Assembly: GCA_002436415.1 (NCBI GenBank)
Contig: DJMA01000003.1
Span: 124,001 to 188,000, forward strand
Source of the DNA: Bdellovibrionaceae bacterium UBA6502
GTDB taxonomy: Bacteria > Bdellovibrionota > Bdellovibrionia > Bdellovibrionales > UBA840
Direction: 5' to 3'
Length of the DNA: 64,000 nucleotides
The notes below the pieces were generated by a model. It was not told the origin of the DNA. It made no database searches and saw nothing but the letters and a program-made list of their open reading frames with translations. Both the position numbers and the translations under genes were made by a program. Below, in pieces: positions 8,993 to 17,547 of the stretch (its first letter is position 1; each line of letters starts with the position of its first letter).

Positions 8993-10395
8993 TCATTTAC
9001 CCCGGCACTAGGGCCTTTAAGTTGATAAGAAATACTTTGTAAAAACTTTTCTTTTTCAAAGACTTCAATATTAACTGTTTTACCAACGTTCTTAAAGTCT
9101 TCTATTTGTAATATCAAGCTAACATTGATGTTTTTTTCAGGGCTTAAATTATAAACTGGAATAGGGTTGATCATTCGAATGCCAGTTTCATTGTTTTTCA
9201 GTTTAAAGGAAACCGCATGTTCATTACTCGAATGATTCATGACCTTAATTTGTACCACATTTTGAATCAGTTTAGAGCTATCTTTTTCAACGACTTGGTA
9301 AGGGAGAGCTTGTTGTCGTAAAAGTTGAAACTCAACATCTTTTTTTCCAGCTAAGCTATAGATAAGGGCTGAACTAAGTAGTAATAGTAAAATGCTATAT
9401 ACGATACTTCTTACATTAAAACGTTGAACCTTTCTTCCTTGTAGTTCTCGCTCTGAAGTATAGCGAATTAAGCCTTTTGGTTTTTTCAATTTTTCCATCA
9501 CATCGTCACAGGCATCAATACAGGCGGTACAAGCGATACACTCCATTTGTGTACCATTTCTGATATCAATACCAGTAGGGCAGACGGTGACGCATTTATT
9601 GCAATCAATGCAATCCCCTTTAGCGCTATTGTCTTCATTTCTTTTCAGCTTTCCACGGGGCTCACCACGCTTTTCATCATAAGCCACTAACATACTATTG
9701 GTGTCCATTAAGACCGATTGAAATCTCCCGTAAGGACAAACAATTGTACAAAACTGTTCTCTAAACCAAACAAAGTCAAAAAGAACACCACCAAAAAACA
9801 CCATCATAACAGCAAAGCTCTCTGGATTATCATAGGGACTATGTCCCATCATCTCAAATAAGTGCTCTTTCCCTACAAAGTAGGCAAGGAAACTATTTGA
9901 AAAAATCCAAGCTAAAACAACAAAGATAGAATATTTTAAAAATCTCTTACTGATTTTCTCAAAATTCCAGTTTTGCTTTTGAAGCTTACGCCTTTTTAAA
10001 TGATTTCCTTCAATGAGTATTTCTATCTGTCTAAAAACTCGTTCAATAAATACGGTTTGGGGACAGGCCCATCCACACCAAACTCTACCCCATAAGGCGG
10101 TTGCAAAGAATAGTCCGAAGGCGAGTATTGCAAAAACAAAAAAGACCAATGGAGCGTCTGTTGCCCAAAGGTCTAATCCAAAAAGTATAAATCTTCGATC
10201 AGCCACATTGAAAAGTAGCAGTGGCTTATCATTAATTTCAATCCAAGGAATGGCTAGGAAAATGAAAAGTAGGACCCATTGAAAGTAAAATCGCCTTTTG
10301 TGCCAGTGACCTTTTACTACTGCAGGAATCACTGTTAATCTTTGGCCGCTTTCGGTTTGAGTCGTCAACTGACTATCTAACTTTTCATTTTCCAT
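8989..10395 (-). CDS. ccoG: cbb3 oxidase accessory protein CcoG (FixG/RdxA)
   Basis: A 468-residue membrane iron-sulfur protein. Transmembrane segments surround the conserved WCGWACPQTVF motif (about residue 108). Two [4Fe-4S] ferredoxin motifs follow: CIDCNKCVTVCP (about 263) and CIACTACIDACD (about 287). After a last transmembrane helix near residue 335 comes a periplasmic Ig-like domain (about 360-460), as in the family. CcoG is a copper (Cu2+) reductase supporting CuB insertion into cbb3 oxidase. It follows ccoP by 6 bases. No separate CcoH (FixH) gene is seen in this operon. Confidence 0.95.
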   Translation of the reverse strand: MENEKLDSQLTTQTESGQRLTVIPAVVKGHWHKRRFYFQWVLLFIFLAIPWIEINDKPLLLFNVADRRFILFGLDLWATDAPLVFFVFAILAFGLFFATALWGRVWCGWACPQTVFIERVFRQIEILIEGNHLKRRKLQKQNWNFEKISKRFLKYSIFVVLAWIFSNSFLAYFVGKEHLFEMMGHSPYDNPESFAVMMVFFGGVLFDFVWFREQFCTIVCPYGRFQSVLMDTNSMLVAYDEKRGEPRGKLKRNEDNSAKGDCIDCNKCVTVCPTGIDIRNGTQMECIACTACIDACDDVMEKLKKPKGLIRYTSERELQGRKVQRFNVRSIVYSILLLLLSSALIYSLAGKKDVEFQLLRQQALPYQVVEKDSSKLIQNVVQIKVMNHSSNEHAVSFKLKNNETGIRMINPIPVYNLSPEKNINVSLILQIEDFKNVGKTVNIEVFEKEKFLQSISYQLKGPSAGVNE

Positions 10396-10401
10396 AATTA
10401 C

Positions 10402-10986
10402 CTACTCGATTAAATTACCTTGTGCTTCTTTTTGATTTGGTGGATTTGTGCCTTTAATGCTCTCAATGTAGTATGAAACAGTGATCACATCTTTCATGCC
10501 CATAACTTGTCCCCAAGCAGGCATTCCTTTTTCAGTAACGCCATGTTCAACCACTTTAACCACTTCCGCTAAACTACCGTCTCCGTGAATCCAATATTTA
10601 TCCACTAAATTTGGTCCAATTCCTCCCTCACCAGCTTGCCCATGGCAGGCAGCGCAGCGAGTGGTAAAAACTTGGTTTCCTTCAGCAATTGCTTCAGGAG
10701 TATTTAGTTCCTGAATCATGTCCTCTACAGAAACCGCTGCACGTTTACTTTCCATTTTAGCAGTATGTTCTGCCAAGCTATTTTCATAGCTTTGGGCAAT
10801 GGTTTCAGCAGACTCAGAAGTGTAGTGGATGTAGTAGATGATTCCAAACATAATAGAACCAACAAACAACCAGGTTAGCCAAAATGGCATCCCATTATTA
10901 AGCTCCTTGATCCCATCGTAATCATGATCAAGGATCTCTTCATCCGAAAAAAGTTCGTCTTTTTTTAAATTTTTATCATCACTCAT
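10402..10986 (-). CDS. ccoP: cbb3 oxidase subunit III (CcoP), mono-haem form
   Basis: A 194-residue membrane-anchored cytochrome c. The N-terminal cytosolic segment contains the family's DGIKELNNGMPFWLTWLF entry into one transmembrane helix (about 33-55). A single cytochrome c domain follows, with CAACHG (about residue 112) and a downstream methionine ligand candidate in GMPAWG. Classical CcoP has two haem c groups and about 300 residues, so this protein has lost or never had the second domain. It sits directly after ccoQ and before ccoG. Confidence 0.92.
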   Translation of the reverse strand: MSDDKNLKKDELFSDEEILDHDYDGIKELNNGMPFWLTWLFVGSIMFGIIYYIHYTSESAETIAQSYENSLAEHTAKMESKRAAVSVEDMIQELNTPEAIAEGNQVFTTRCAACHGQAGEGGIGPNLVDKYWIHGDGSLAEVVKVVEHGVTEKGMPAWGQVMGMKDVITVSYYIESIKGTNPPNQKEAQGNLIE

Positions 10987-10990
10987 GTTC

Positions 10991-11155
10991 TTAATCCTCT
11001 AAAGGTAAATTACTCATGTCGTTGTAAAACTTCTTACTTCCTTTTCTGAAAATCCAAAAAAGCATGCCACAAAAGATTAGGAAGAAAATTAAAAAACCAA
11101 TTACACTTAGATCCACAAAGGGATAGTCGCTCAAAGCGAGTCTAACGAGTTTCAT
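10991..11155 (-). CDS. ccoQ: cbb3 oxidase subunit CcoQ (FixQ)
   Basis: A 54-residue small membrane protein, identified by translating the gap between ccoNO and ccoP on the minus strand. It starts MKLVRLALSDYPFVDLSV, has one transmembrane helix (IGFLIFFLIFCGMLFWIF) and ends in a charged tail, KKFYNDMSNLPLED. This is the usual CcoQ architecture: one helix then an acidic C terminus with a 'LPL' element. The ATG follows the ccoNO stop with no gap (TAAATG). A strong AGGAGG ribosome binding site lies inside the end of ccoNO. CcoQ stabilises the cbb3 complex. Confidence 0.88.
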   Translation of the reverse strand: MKLVRLALSDYPFVDLSVIGFLIFFLIFCGMLFWIFRKGSKKFYNDMSNLPLED

Positions 11156-13294
11156 TTACTCCTCCTTTTTTAGCATTGGTTGATCTGAGTCCATCTTTCC
11201 AAGTCTTTGTAAGTAGGCGATCAAAGCAACGATTTCATTTTGGCTGTAGTCAGTGGTAAAGCCACCTTCTAGTTTTAAGTTCTCGGCCACTTCTTTAGCC
11301 TGTGCTTTTGCCAACTCGATGGATTTTTCGTCGTATCCATCAGGATATGGAACTCCAAGAGCCTGCATCACACGAATTTTCTTAGGTAGTTGATCGTAGC
11401 GAATTTTTGCTTCTTCTAACCAAGCGTAGTTCGGCATGATTGATCCCGCTGAAGTACTACGTGGATCTTTCATATGTTTTAAATGCCAAAGATCAGGATA
11501 CTTACCACCCAATCTAGCTACGTCTGGGCCAGTACGTTTTGATCCCCACTGGAATGGACGATCGTAAATGCTTTCTTCCAGAGTAGAAGGAGCACCGTAA
11601 CGAAGAGTCTCAGCAAGCATTGGGCGAATCATTTGTGAGTGACACACATAACATCCTTCACGAATATAAATGTCTCGACCTTGTATCTCTAAGGCAGAGT
11701 AAGGGACCGTTTTTACAGTTTTAGGAACAAAGCTCTGTGCGTAAAAAGTTGGGAGAATTTCAAGAACACTACCAACTAAAATACCTAAAAGACTTAAAAT
11801 CAACATGCTAACAGGAAGAGCCTCAAGGTTTCTGTGCCAGCTAGAAGATTTTTGAACCACTTCAGGAACAAAAGAAGTTTCCTCGTCTTGTACCGGTGCT
11901 TTTGCAGACTTAACTGTTTTTACCACGTTTACGATTAAGAAAACATAACCTGCGATATACATCGCTCCACCAATGGCACGAACCCAGTACAATGGAATGA
12001 TTTTTACTAATGTTTCAATGAAGTCAGGGTAAGCTAACTGACCTTCTGGAGTCACTTCGTTCAACATCAAACCTTGAGTAATTCCAGCAGTCCACATAGA
12101 TACTACATAAAGAATGATACCAATTAATGCTAACCAAAAGTGGTAGTTGGCCCAACGTTTTGAGTATAGTTCTGTTTTCCATAGTTTCGGAACTAAATAG
12201 TAGATCATTCCGAAACCTAAAAGACCGTTCCAACCCAAAGCACCCGAGTGAACGTGACCAATAATCCAATCTGTGTAGTGACCTAAGGCACTAACAGATT
12301 TAATGGAAAGTAAAGGACCTTCAAACGTAGACATACCGTAGAAAGTTAAAGCGGCTACGAAAAACTTCAAGATTGGTTCTTGGCGAACTTTGTACCAAAC
12401 CCCACGTAAAGTTAATAGACCGTTCAACATACCAGCCCAACTTGGTGCCCAAAGCATAACACTGAAAACCATTCCAAGTGTTTGGGCCCATTCAGGTAAA
12501 GCTGTATTTAAAAGATGGTGAGGTCCTGCCCAAATGTAAATGAAAACCAAAGACCAAAAGTGAACAATAGACATTCTGTAAGAATAGATCGGTCGTTGCG
12601 CCACCTTTGGAACGTAATAGTACATTAAACCAAGGAAAGGAGTTGTTAAAAAGAATGCCACTGCGTTGTGACCATACCACCATTGAACCAAAGCATCTTG
12701 AGCTCCAGCAAATACAGGGTAGGACTGAACAAAGCTAACAGGAAGTTCTAGTGAGTTTACAACGTGCAAAACAGCCACAGTAACGATCGTAGCTAAATAG
12801 AACCAAATCCCTGCGTAAAGATGACTGACTCTTCTTTTTACGCAAGTTCCGATTACGTTGGTACCAAAGATGATCCATACCACTGCGATCAAAATATCTA
12901 TTGGCCATTCCAGCTCGGCGTACTCTTTAGACTGGGTGATTCCTAGTGGAAGAGTTACTGCTGCTAAGACAATGATTAACTGCCAGCCCCAAAAATGCAA
13001 TTTGGAGAGAGTATCGTTAAACATTCTTGTTTTACACAGTCTTTGTGTAGAGTAGTAGATACCACCAAAAATGGTATTACCGGCGAAAGCAAAAATCGCT
13101 GCATTGGTGTGAAGTGGACGAAGTCGACCAAACGTTAACCATTCTAGGTTAAAGTTAAAGTGGTGACTTGCTAATTGCAAAGCCGCAAGTAAACCGGCTA
13201 AAAATGCAATCGCGCCCCATGTGATAGTTGCGATTAGAAAGTTTCTGACGATGACATCATCGTATTTAAAACTTTCGGCCTTTGGATCCGTCAT
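11156..13294 (-). CDS. ccoNO: Fused cbb3 oxidase subunits I and II (CcoNO)
   Basis: A 712-residue fusion. Residues 1 to about 465 are CcoN (haem-copper oxidase subunit I, 12 or more helices): low-spin haem His in LRPLHTNAAIFA, CuB ligands in WWYGHNAV (about 206) and GPHHLL (about 256), and high-spin haem His in HVHSGALGWNG (about 346). After a short linker, residues about 490-712 are CcoO: one transmembrane helix, then haem c motif CYVCHSQ (about 548) and Met ligand in SIMPNYAW (about 618). It reduces oxygen to water with high affinity while pumping protons. CcoNO fusions are known in Bdellovibrio and Bacteroidetes. The ATG overlaps the ccoS stop (ATGA). Confidence 0.95.
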   Translation of the reverse strand: MTDPKAESFKYDDVIVRNFLIATITWGAIAFLAGLLAALQLASHHFNFNLEWLTFGRLRPLHTNAAIFAFAGNTIFGGIYYSTQRLCKTRMFNDTLSKLHFWGWQLIIVLAAVTLPLGITQSKEYAELEWPIDILIAVVWIIFGTNVIGTCVKRRVSHLYAGIWFYLATIVTVAVLHVVNSLELPVSFVQSYPVFAGAQDALVQWWYGHNAVAFFLTTPFLGLMYYYVPKVAQRPIYSYRMSIVHFWSLVFIYIWAGPHHLLNTALPEWAQTLGMVFSVMLWAPSWAGMLNGLLTLRGVWYKVRQEPILKFFVAALTFYGMSTFEGPLLSIKSVSALGHYTDWIIGHVHSGALGWNGLLGFGMIYYLVPKLWKTELYSKRWANYHFWLALIGIILYVVSMWTAGITQGLMLNEVTPEGQLAYPDFIETLVKIIPLYWVRAIGGAMYIAGYVFLIVNVVKTVKSAKAPVQDEETSFVPEVVQKSSSWHRNLEALPVSMLILSLLGILVGSVLEILPTFYAQSFVPKTVKTVPYSALEIQGRDIYIREGCYVCHSQMIRPMLAETLRYGAPSTLEESIYDRPFQWGSKRTGPDVARLGGKYPDLWHLKHMKDPRSTSAGSIMPNYAWLEEAKIRYDQLPKKIRVMQALGVPYPDGYDEKSIELAKAQAKEVAENLKLEGGFTTDYSQNEIVALIAYLQRLGKMDSDQPMLKKEE

Positions 13295-13461
13295 TGTTTT
13301 TCTCCCTGATTTGGTTGAACTGGTTGATCATCAATTAAAACACGATATGCCGGTGTATCGAGATCATCAAATTGACCTCTTTTGCTGGCCCAAACAAAGG
13401 CAACAACAAAACACAACGCTAACAACATCGCAATTACTACTAACAAACTTACGATTTCCAT
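13291..13461 (-). CDS. ccoS: cbb3 oxidase maturation protein CcoS
   Basis: A 56-residue protein found by translating the gap between ccoI and ccoNO on the minus strand. It begins MEIVSLLVVIAMLLALCFVVAF, a single N-terminal transmembrane helix, followed by VWASKRGQFDDLDTPAYRVL. The W-x-x-K-x-G-Q-F-D-D-L-D-x-P element is diagnostic of CcoS. CcoS is needed for cofactor (haem b / CuB) insertion into CcoN. The gene overlaps the end of ccoI by 13 bases and its stop overlaps the ccoNO start by 4 bases, so all three are translationally coupled. Confidence 0.93.
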   Translation of the reverse strand: MEIVSLLVVIAMLLALCFVVAFVWASKRGQFDDLDTPAYRVLIDDQPVQPNQGEKQ

Positions 13462-15857
13462 GCTTGCTCCTGATTTTCAAATCGTGATTCACGCAACATA
13501 AAAACACTTTTGCCGCTCAAAATGAAAGATTGGATCGGCATGATAAAGGCAGCCTGAAGAGGACTTAAGCTCCCGATTAAAGCGAGATAAATAAAAACTA
13601 CATTGGCCCCGACGCTAATTAAATAATTACTGAGAATATTGTTTCGCAAGGCTTTTGCAAGAACGAGTAAATCCAAAACTTTTTCAATTTTGGCTTCCTC
13701 TAGGCAGATGTCGGCGCTTTGGTTTGCAAAATCAATGCTATTGGTTGTCGCAATACCTATGTCTGCTACCTTTAAAGCCATGGCATCGTTAGCTCCATCG
13801 CCGATCATTAAGCTATGTTTCGATTTTCTTAAGAGTTCGGCCTTTTGCTCAGGCTTAGCTTGTGCAAAGTAGTTTTTTATATTTAGTGTTTTGGCCACTT
13901 CTTGAACAGAAGATTCTTTGTCACCACTAAGTAGCACAATTTTATAAGACCTTTTTTGTAGCTCCTTAATAAACTTGGGAATGCTTTTCTTTAAAAATGA
14001 ATTTGCGTACAGCTTAGCAATAGGCTTGGAGTTTTTACTTAAAACTAAACTATGTTGAAACTCGCCGGCATTATCACTACCAGTGATTGTGAACTCTGAG
14101 CCTTGGTATTGCATAGAAACTTTTTTTCCTAAGATTTCTAATGGTAAAAGGCTTTCGTCATCTTTAAGGTATGAGTCCTCTTTGAGGCAAAAATTTCTTA
14201 TTGCTAAAGCAAACGGATGTGCAGAGTATTTCTCCAACTGAAACAGCAGAAAGAGTATTTCATTTTTTGAAAAATCATTGTCTAAGATATGTAACTCATC
14301 AATTTCAATATCTCGGTGGGTGAGGGTTCCTGTTTTATCAAGAAAAATATTTTTAACTTGATTGAGTTTATCGAGTGCCATTGGATTTTTAATGAACACG
14401 CCCCAAGATTTTAAAAGATCACTAGCTCTTCGAATACTCAAAGGAGTTGCAATGGCAAATGCGCAGGGGCAACTTATTATTAAGACTGCTAAAGCAACTT
14501 CCATGGCCATTTGGAGGCCTGAGTTTATATGCCAATAGAGAAAGCCTGTAAATGCAAAAATATAGCTCATCAAACTTAGGTATTTGGCGTACTTTTCGGC
14601 CTCAGTGTTAAAATGGTTTTTTTGCAAAGCTTCGGTTTCTGAAAACAGCTTATAAATGTCAGAGAACTCTTGAGACTTAACTACTTCTAGGGTGATCTTG
14701 TTTCCTAGGTTTTTCGATCCAGCTAAAATGAGATCACCTTGTTTTTTGAGGACTGCTTGAAACTCTCCAGTAACCATGGATTCATCCATCATGGCTGAAT
14801 TAGAAAGAAGTTCGGAGTCACAGCTAACATAAGTGTTTTTGTGAACCCAATATTTATCACCGACAGAGAGCTGTTTACTTAAGCATTCTTCTGACTTTCC
14901 AGTTTCAAGGATTCTCTCACTCAATTCAGGAAAATAAGGACTTTCCTTTTTTGGTCTTTTTAAGCTTTCCCATTGAACGTATTTAATCAAATACCTGGAG
15001 CTTAGAATCAAAAAAACAAACCCGGAAATGCTATCAAAGTAAATTGCAGAGTTTCCTGAAAAGTAATGCCAATAACTGGTGAAACTTCCAAATAATATGG
15101 CGAGACTTAAACTTATATCGATGGAGAAACGCAGGTTTCGAATGGATTGATAGGCGTTTCGATAAAACTCAGTGGCGGAATAACATAAGACCACCAACAT
15201 TAGTCCAGCACTTATATCATTAAACAGAGATGCTTCTTTACCGGAGGCTCCACCGTAAATGGAGGTCGACATAAGCATGATGTTTCCAGTGATAGCGGCC
15301 GTAATACCAATTTTAGTGATGGCGTCCCTTTTTTCTTTGTCTAATTTGTTTTTTAAATCATGAATACTCTTAAGCGCTTGGGCTTTGTAACCAAAATTAG
15401 AAATTAAAGTTAAAATCTCTGCGATTTTTTGGTCTTTAGCGATTTCCATTTGTAGCAGGGACTTGCCCATATTTAATTTAGCAGTAATCACTCCCTCAAG
15501 TATTTGTGGGATGCGCTCTAAAATCCATAGGCAAGCAGCGCAGTGGATTCCTTCTACATAGAGATTTAGTTGGAGTGATTGCCCGAGATCTTCAGTGTAT
15601 TCGGATTTAAGTTCGGGGAAATCAAATTTGTCATAAGCATTTACGGACCTGCTAACCTTTTCGCCGTCTGAGGTTTTCAGTTTGTAGTAGTCGTTTAGTC
15701 CAAGCCCATTAATAAATTGAAAAACGTTTTCACAACCTATACAGCAAAACTCACGGCGACTATCGGGACAAATGGTCCCACAGTGTTTACAGAGTTTTTG
15801 CTCTGTAATGTCCATAATTTCGATTTGAGATAAATTTTCCATGCCCAGGTTACTCAT
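13449..15857 (-). CDS. ccoI: Copper-translocating P1B-type ATPase CcoI (FixI)
   Basis: An ~802-residue copper exporter supplying CuB for cbb3 oxidase. Features in order: a Cys-rich N terminus (C-x2-C ... CCIGC, about residues 20-45) as in FixI; an HMA metal-binding domain with GIHCAACLW (about 104); transmembrane helices; the CPC ion motif in SCPCAFAIATPLS (about 462); the phosphorylation site DKTGTLT (about 505); and the hinge GDGANDAMAL (about 688). The ATG at 15857 is preferred; an in-frame GTG lies two codons upstream. It is the first gene of the oxidase operon. Confidence 0.93.
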   Translation of the reverse strand: MSNLGMENLSQIEIMDITEQKLCKHCGTICPDSRREFCCIGCENVFQFINGLGLNDYYKLKTSDGEKVSRSVNAYDKFDFPELKSEYTEDLGQSLQLNLYVEGIHCAACLWILERIPQILEGVITAKLNMGKSLLQMEIAKDQKIAEILTLISNFGYKAQALKSIHDLKNKLDKEKRDAITKIGITAAITGNIMLMSTSIYGGASGKEASLFNDISAGLMLVVLCYSATEFYRNAYQSIRNLRFSIDISLSLAILFGSFTSYWHYFSGNSAIYFDSISGFVFLILSSRYLIKYVQWESLKRPKKESPYFPELSERILETGKSEECLSKQLSVGDKYWVHKNTYVSCDSELLSNSAMMDESMVTGEFQAVLKKQGDLILAGSKNLGNKITLEVVKSQEFSDIYKLFSETEALQKNHFNTEAEKYAKYLSLMSYIFAFTGFLYWHINSGLQMAMEVALAVLIISCPCAFAIATPLSIRRASDLLKSWGVFIKNPMALDKLNQVKNIFLDKTGTLTHRDIEIDELHILDNDFSKNEILFLLFQLEKYSAHPFALAIRNFCLKEDSYLKDDESLLPLEILGKKVSMQYQGSEFTITGSDNAGEFQHSLVLSKNSKPIAKLYANSFLKKSIPKFIKELQKRSYKIVLLSGDKESSVQEVAKTLNIKNYFAQAKPEQKAELLRKSKHSLMIGDGANDAMALKVADIGIATTNSIDFANQSADICLEEAKIEKVLDLLVLAKALRNNILSNYLISVGANVVFIYLALIGSLSPLQAAFIMPIQSFILSGKSVFMLRESRFENQEQAWKS

Positions 15858-16086
15858 TTCCACTTTTACATATTAATAGGGCAAAAACTGTGCCGAGCTT
15901 GAAAGATGATCAAAATTAGCCAGGGAGGCCGTATGTTTGCTTTCAACTGATTTTCAAGTACCAAGAATAAGGCAGAGGGACTAAATAGGTTTCATAAAGT
16001 CTCAAAGCTTTAAACTTTGAGGTATATAATCCCAATAAACCGCATCTGTTTGACAGTTTGGGCTAAAATTGCGATTTATACTGCCT

Positions 16087-17178
16087 ATGTCTTTGGAAAT
16101 ATTGAGAGATCCACAAAATATATTTTTTCGCTGTGTTGAAGACTGTAGTGAGTCTATCATGATCACAAATAAAGATAATCAATTGGTTTATGTAAACCCT
16201 GCTTGGCAGAGGATTTATGGTTATTCTTATGAAGAGGCCACAAAGGACACTCCCAGAATATTACGAGCCGAATCTCAGGACCCTGAGTTTTACAAGGTAA
16301 TGTGGGCTGATATCTTAAACCCTGAAAAGGGTTATTGGCGCGGAGAAGTCATTAATAAAACCAAAGCAGGGGAAAATGTTCCGGTTTTGTTAACCATCAC
16401 GCCATTTAAAGAATCTTGTGGAAATGTGACTGGCTATATGGGGATCGCTGTTGATATTCGAGAAAAGAAAAAACTAGAAGAGCAGATTATGCACCAAGAT
16501 CGCTTGGCTTCTGTGGGAATGCTTGCCTCAGGTTTGGCACATGAAATCGGTACTCCATTGGGAACTATTCGTGGACGTGCAGAGCTTTTGCAAATGGCGC
16601 CAAATTTAACAGATATGATGAAGAGTGGTCTGTCGGTAATTATTAGTCAGATCGATCGAGTTTCAAAATTAATTGATTCTCTACTTCGAATCTCTAGATC
16701 AAAACAAAGCGTTGAATTAATGCCGATGAGATTAAATCCAATTTTTCACGAGATTGGAGAACTACTATTTCAAAAGGCAAAGTATTCCAATGTTGAAATT
16801 AAATTAGATTGCCATGAAGACTTACGCATTAATGGTGAGCGAGCTAGGTTTACACAGGTGTTGTTAAACTTAAGTATCAACGCAATCCACGCAATTCAGG
16901 AAAGGCAAAAACTACAGCCTTCTTTGCAAGGTGAAATCGTTTTATCGGCTGTGCAAAAGCAGGATAAAGTCATCGTTAAAGTTCAAGACAATGGCTGCGG
17001 CATACCTAATGAAAATATGACGAATCTTTTTAAGCCATTTTTTACAACAAAAGACATCGGAATGGGAACTGGTTTAGGTTTAGCGATTGTAAATCGAATC
17101 GTCGATGAATTGGACGGTAATATTTCGGTAGAATCCACAGTAAATGTTGGAACCGAATTTGTAATTGAGTTTATTTAA
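16087..17178 (+). CDS. PAS-domain sensor histidine kinase (NtrB-like)
   Basis: A ~363-residue cytosolic kinase with no transmembrane segment. A PAS domain spans about residues 15-125 (VNPAWQRIYGYSYEEA; typical PAC end GYMGIAVDI). HisKA follows with the phosphoacceptor His at about 152 in AHEIGTPLG, then HATPase_c with the N box NLSINAIHAI, G1 DNGCGIP, F box FKPFFTTK and G2 GTGLGLAI. It converges on an NtrC-type response regulator 370 bases away, its likely partner. The ATG at 16087 is chosen over a TTG at 16069; neither has a strong ribosome binding site. The signal is unknown; a soluble PAS sensor next to an oxidase operon could sense redox state or oxygen (inference). Confidence 0.9.
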   Translation: MSLEILRDPQNIFFRCVEDCSESIMITNKDNQLVYVNPAWQRIYGYSYEEATKDTPRILRAESQDPEFYKVMWADILNPEKGYWRGEVINKTKAGENVPVLLTITPFKESCGNVTGYMGIAVDIREKKKLEEQIMHQDRLASVGMLASGLAHEIGTPLGTIRGRAELLQMAPNLTDMMKSGLSVIISQIDRVSKLIDSLLRISRSKQSVELMPMRLNPIFHEIGELLFQKAKYSNVEIKLDCHEDLRINGERARFTQVLLNLSINAIHAIQERQKLQPSLQGEIVLSAVQKQDKVIVKVQDNGCGIPNENMTNLFKPFFTTKDIGMGTGLGLAIVNRIVDELDGNISVESTVNVGTEFVIEFI

Positions 17179-17547
17179 TTCAAGAATTGATTATTCGTTA
17201 AAACACTACTCAAAGCAGTGTTTTAAAAGACTTTGTGTTCACAAAAACCGTTTTGTAAATTATTGGATCACTAGATAAGTTCTAAGAACGGGTAAAGGAA
17301 GTAGGTCTTTATTTCCTCTGCTATTTGTTTTTTAATTAAGGTTTAAAAAAGTATTTAAACTAGCCTCTTTATTGCGGATAAAAGCTTTTTAAAGCCTTTA
17401 ATTTCTTTAATATATTCATTGCAAGAAAAACCAAAATTCCGACAGAGTCCTTTAATCAAAAGTTTTCTAGTAGTTGTTAAAGTCTTTTCGTAATTAAATG
17501 GGCCAGCTTACAAAGCAAAGAGCAAAGTAAAATGTTTGCGCTGGCAT
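17179..17547. other. Intergenic, 369 bp, between convergent kinase and regulator genes
   Basis: A 10-bp perfect stem (TTAAAACACT at about 17199, loop ACTCAAAGC, AGTGTTTTAA) lies just after the kinase stop and probably ends its transcript, although it lacks a long T tract beyond the stem. The remainder is A+T-rich with no frame I can support. Confidence 0.5.

Noticed and set aside
15860..15920. Possible FNR-type box (TTGATCATCTTTCAA) upstream of the cbb3 operon
   Set aside because: The half-sites are one base too far apart and the second is TTCAA rather than ATCAA, so it does not fit the FNR consensus TTGAT-N4-ATCAA.
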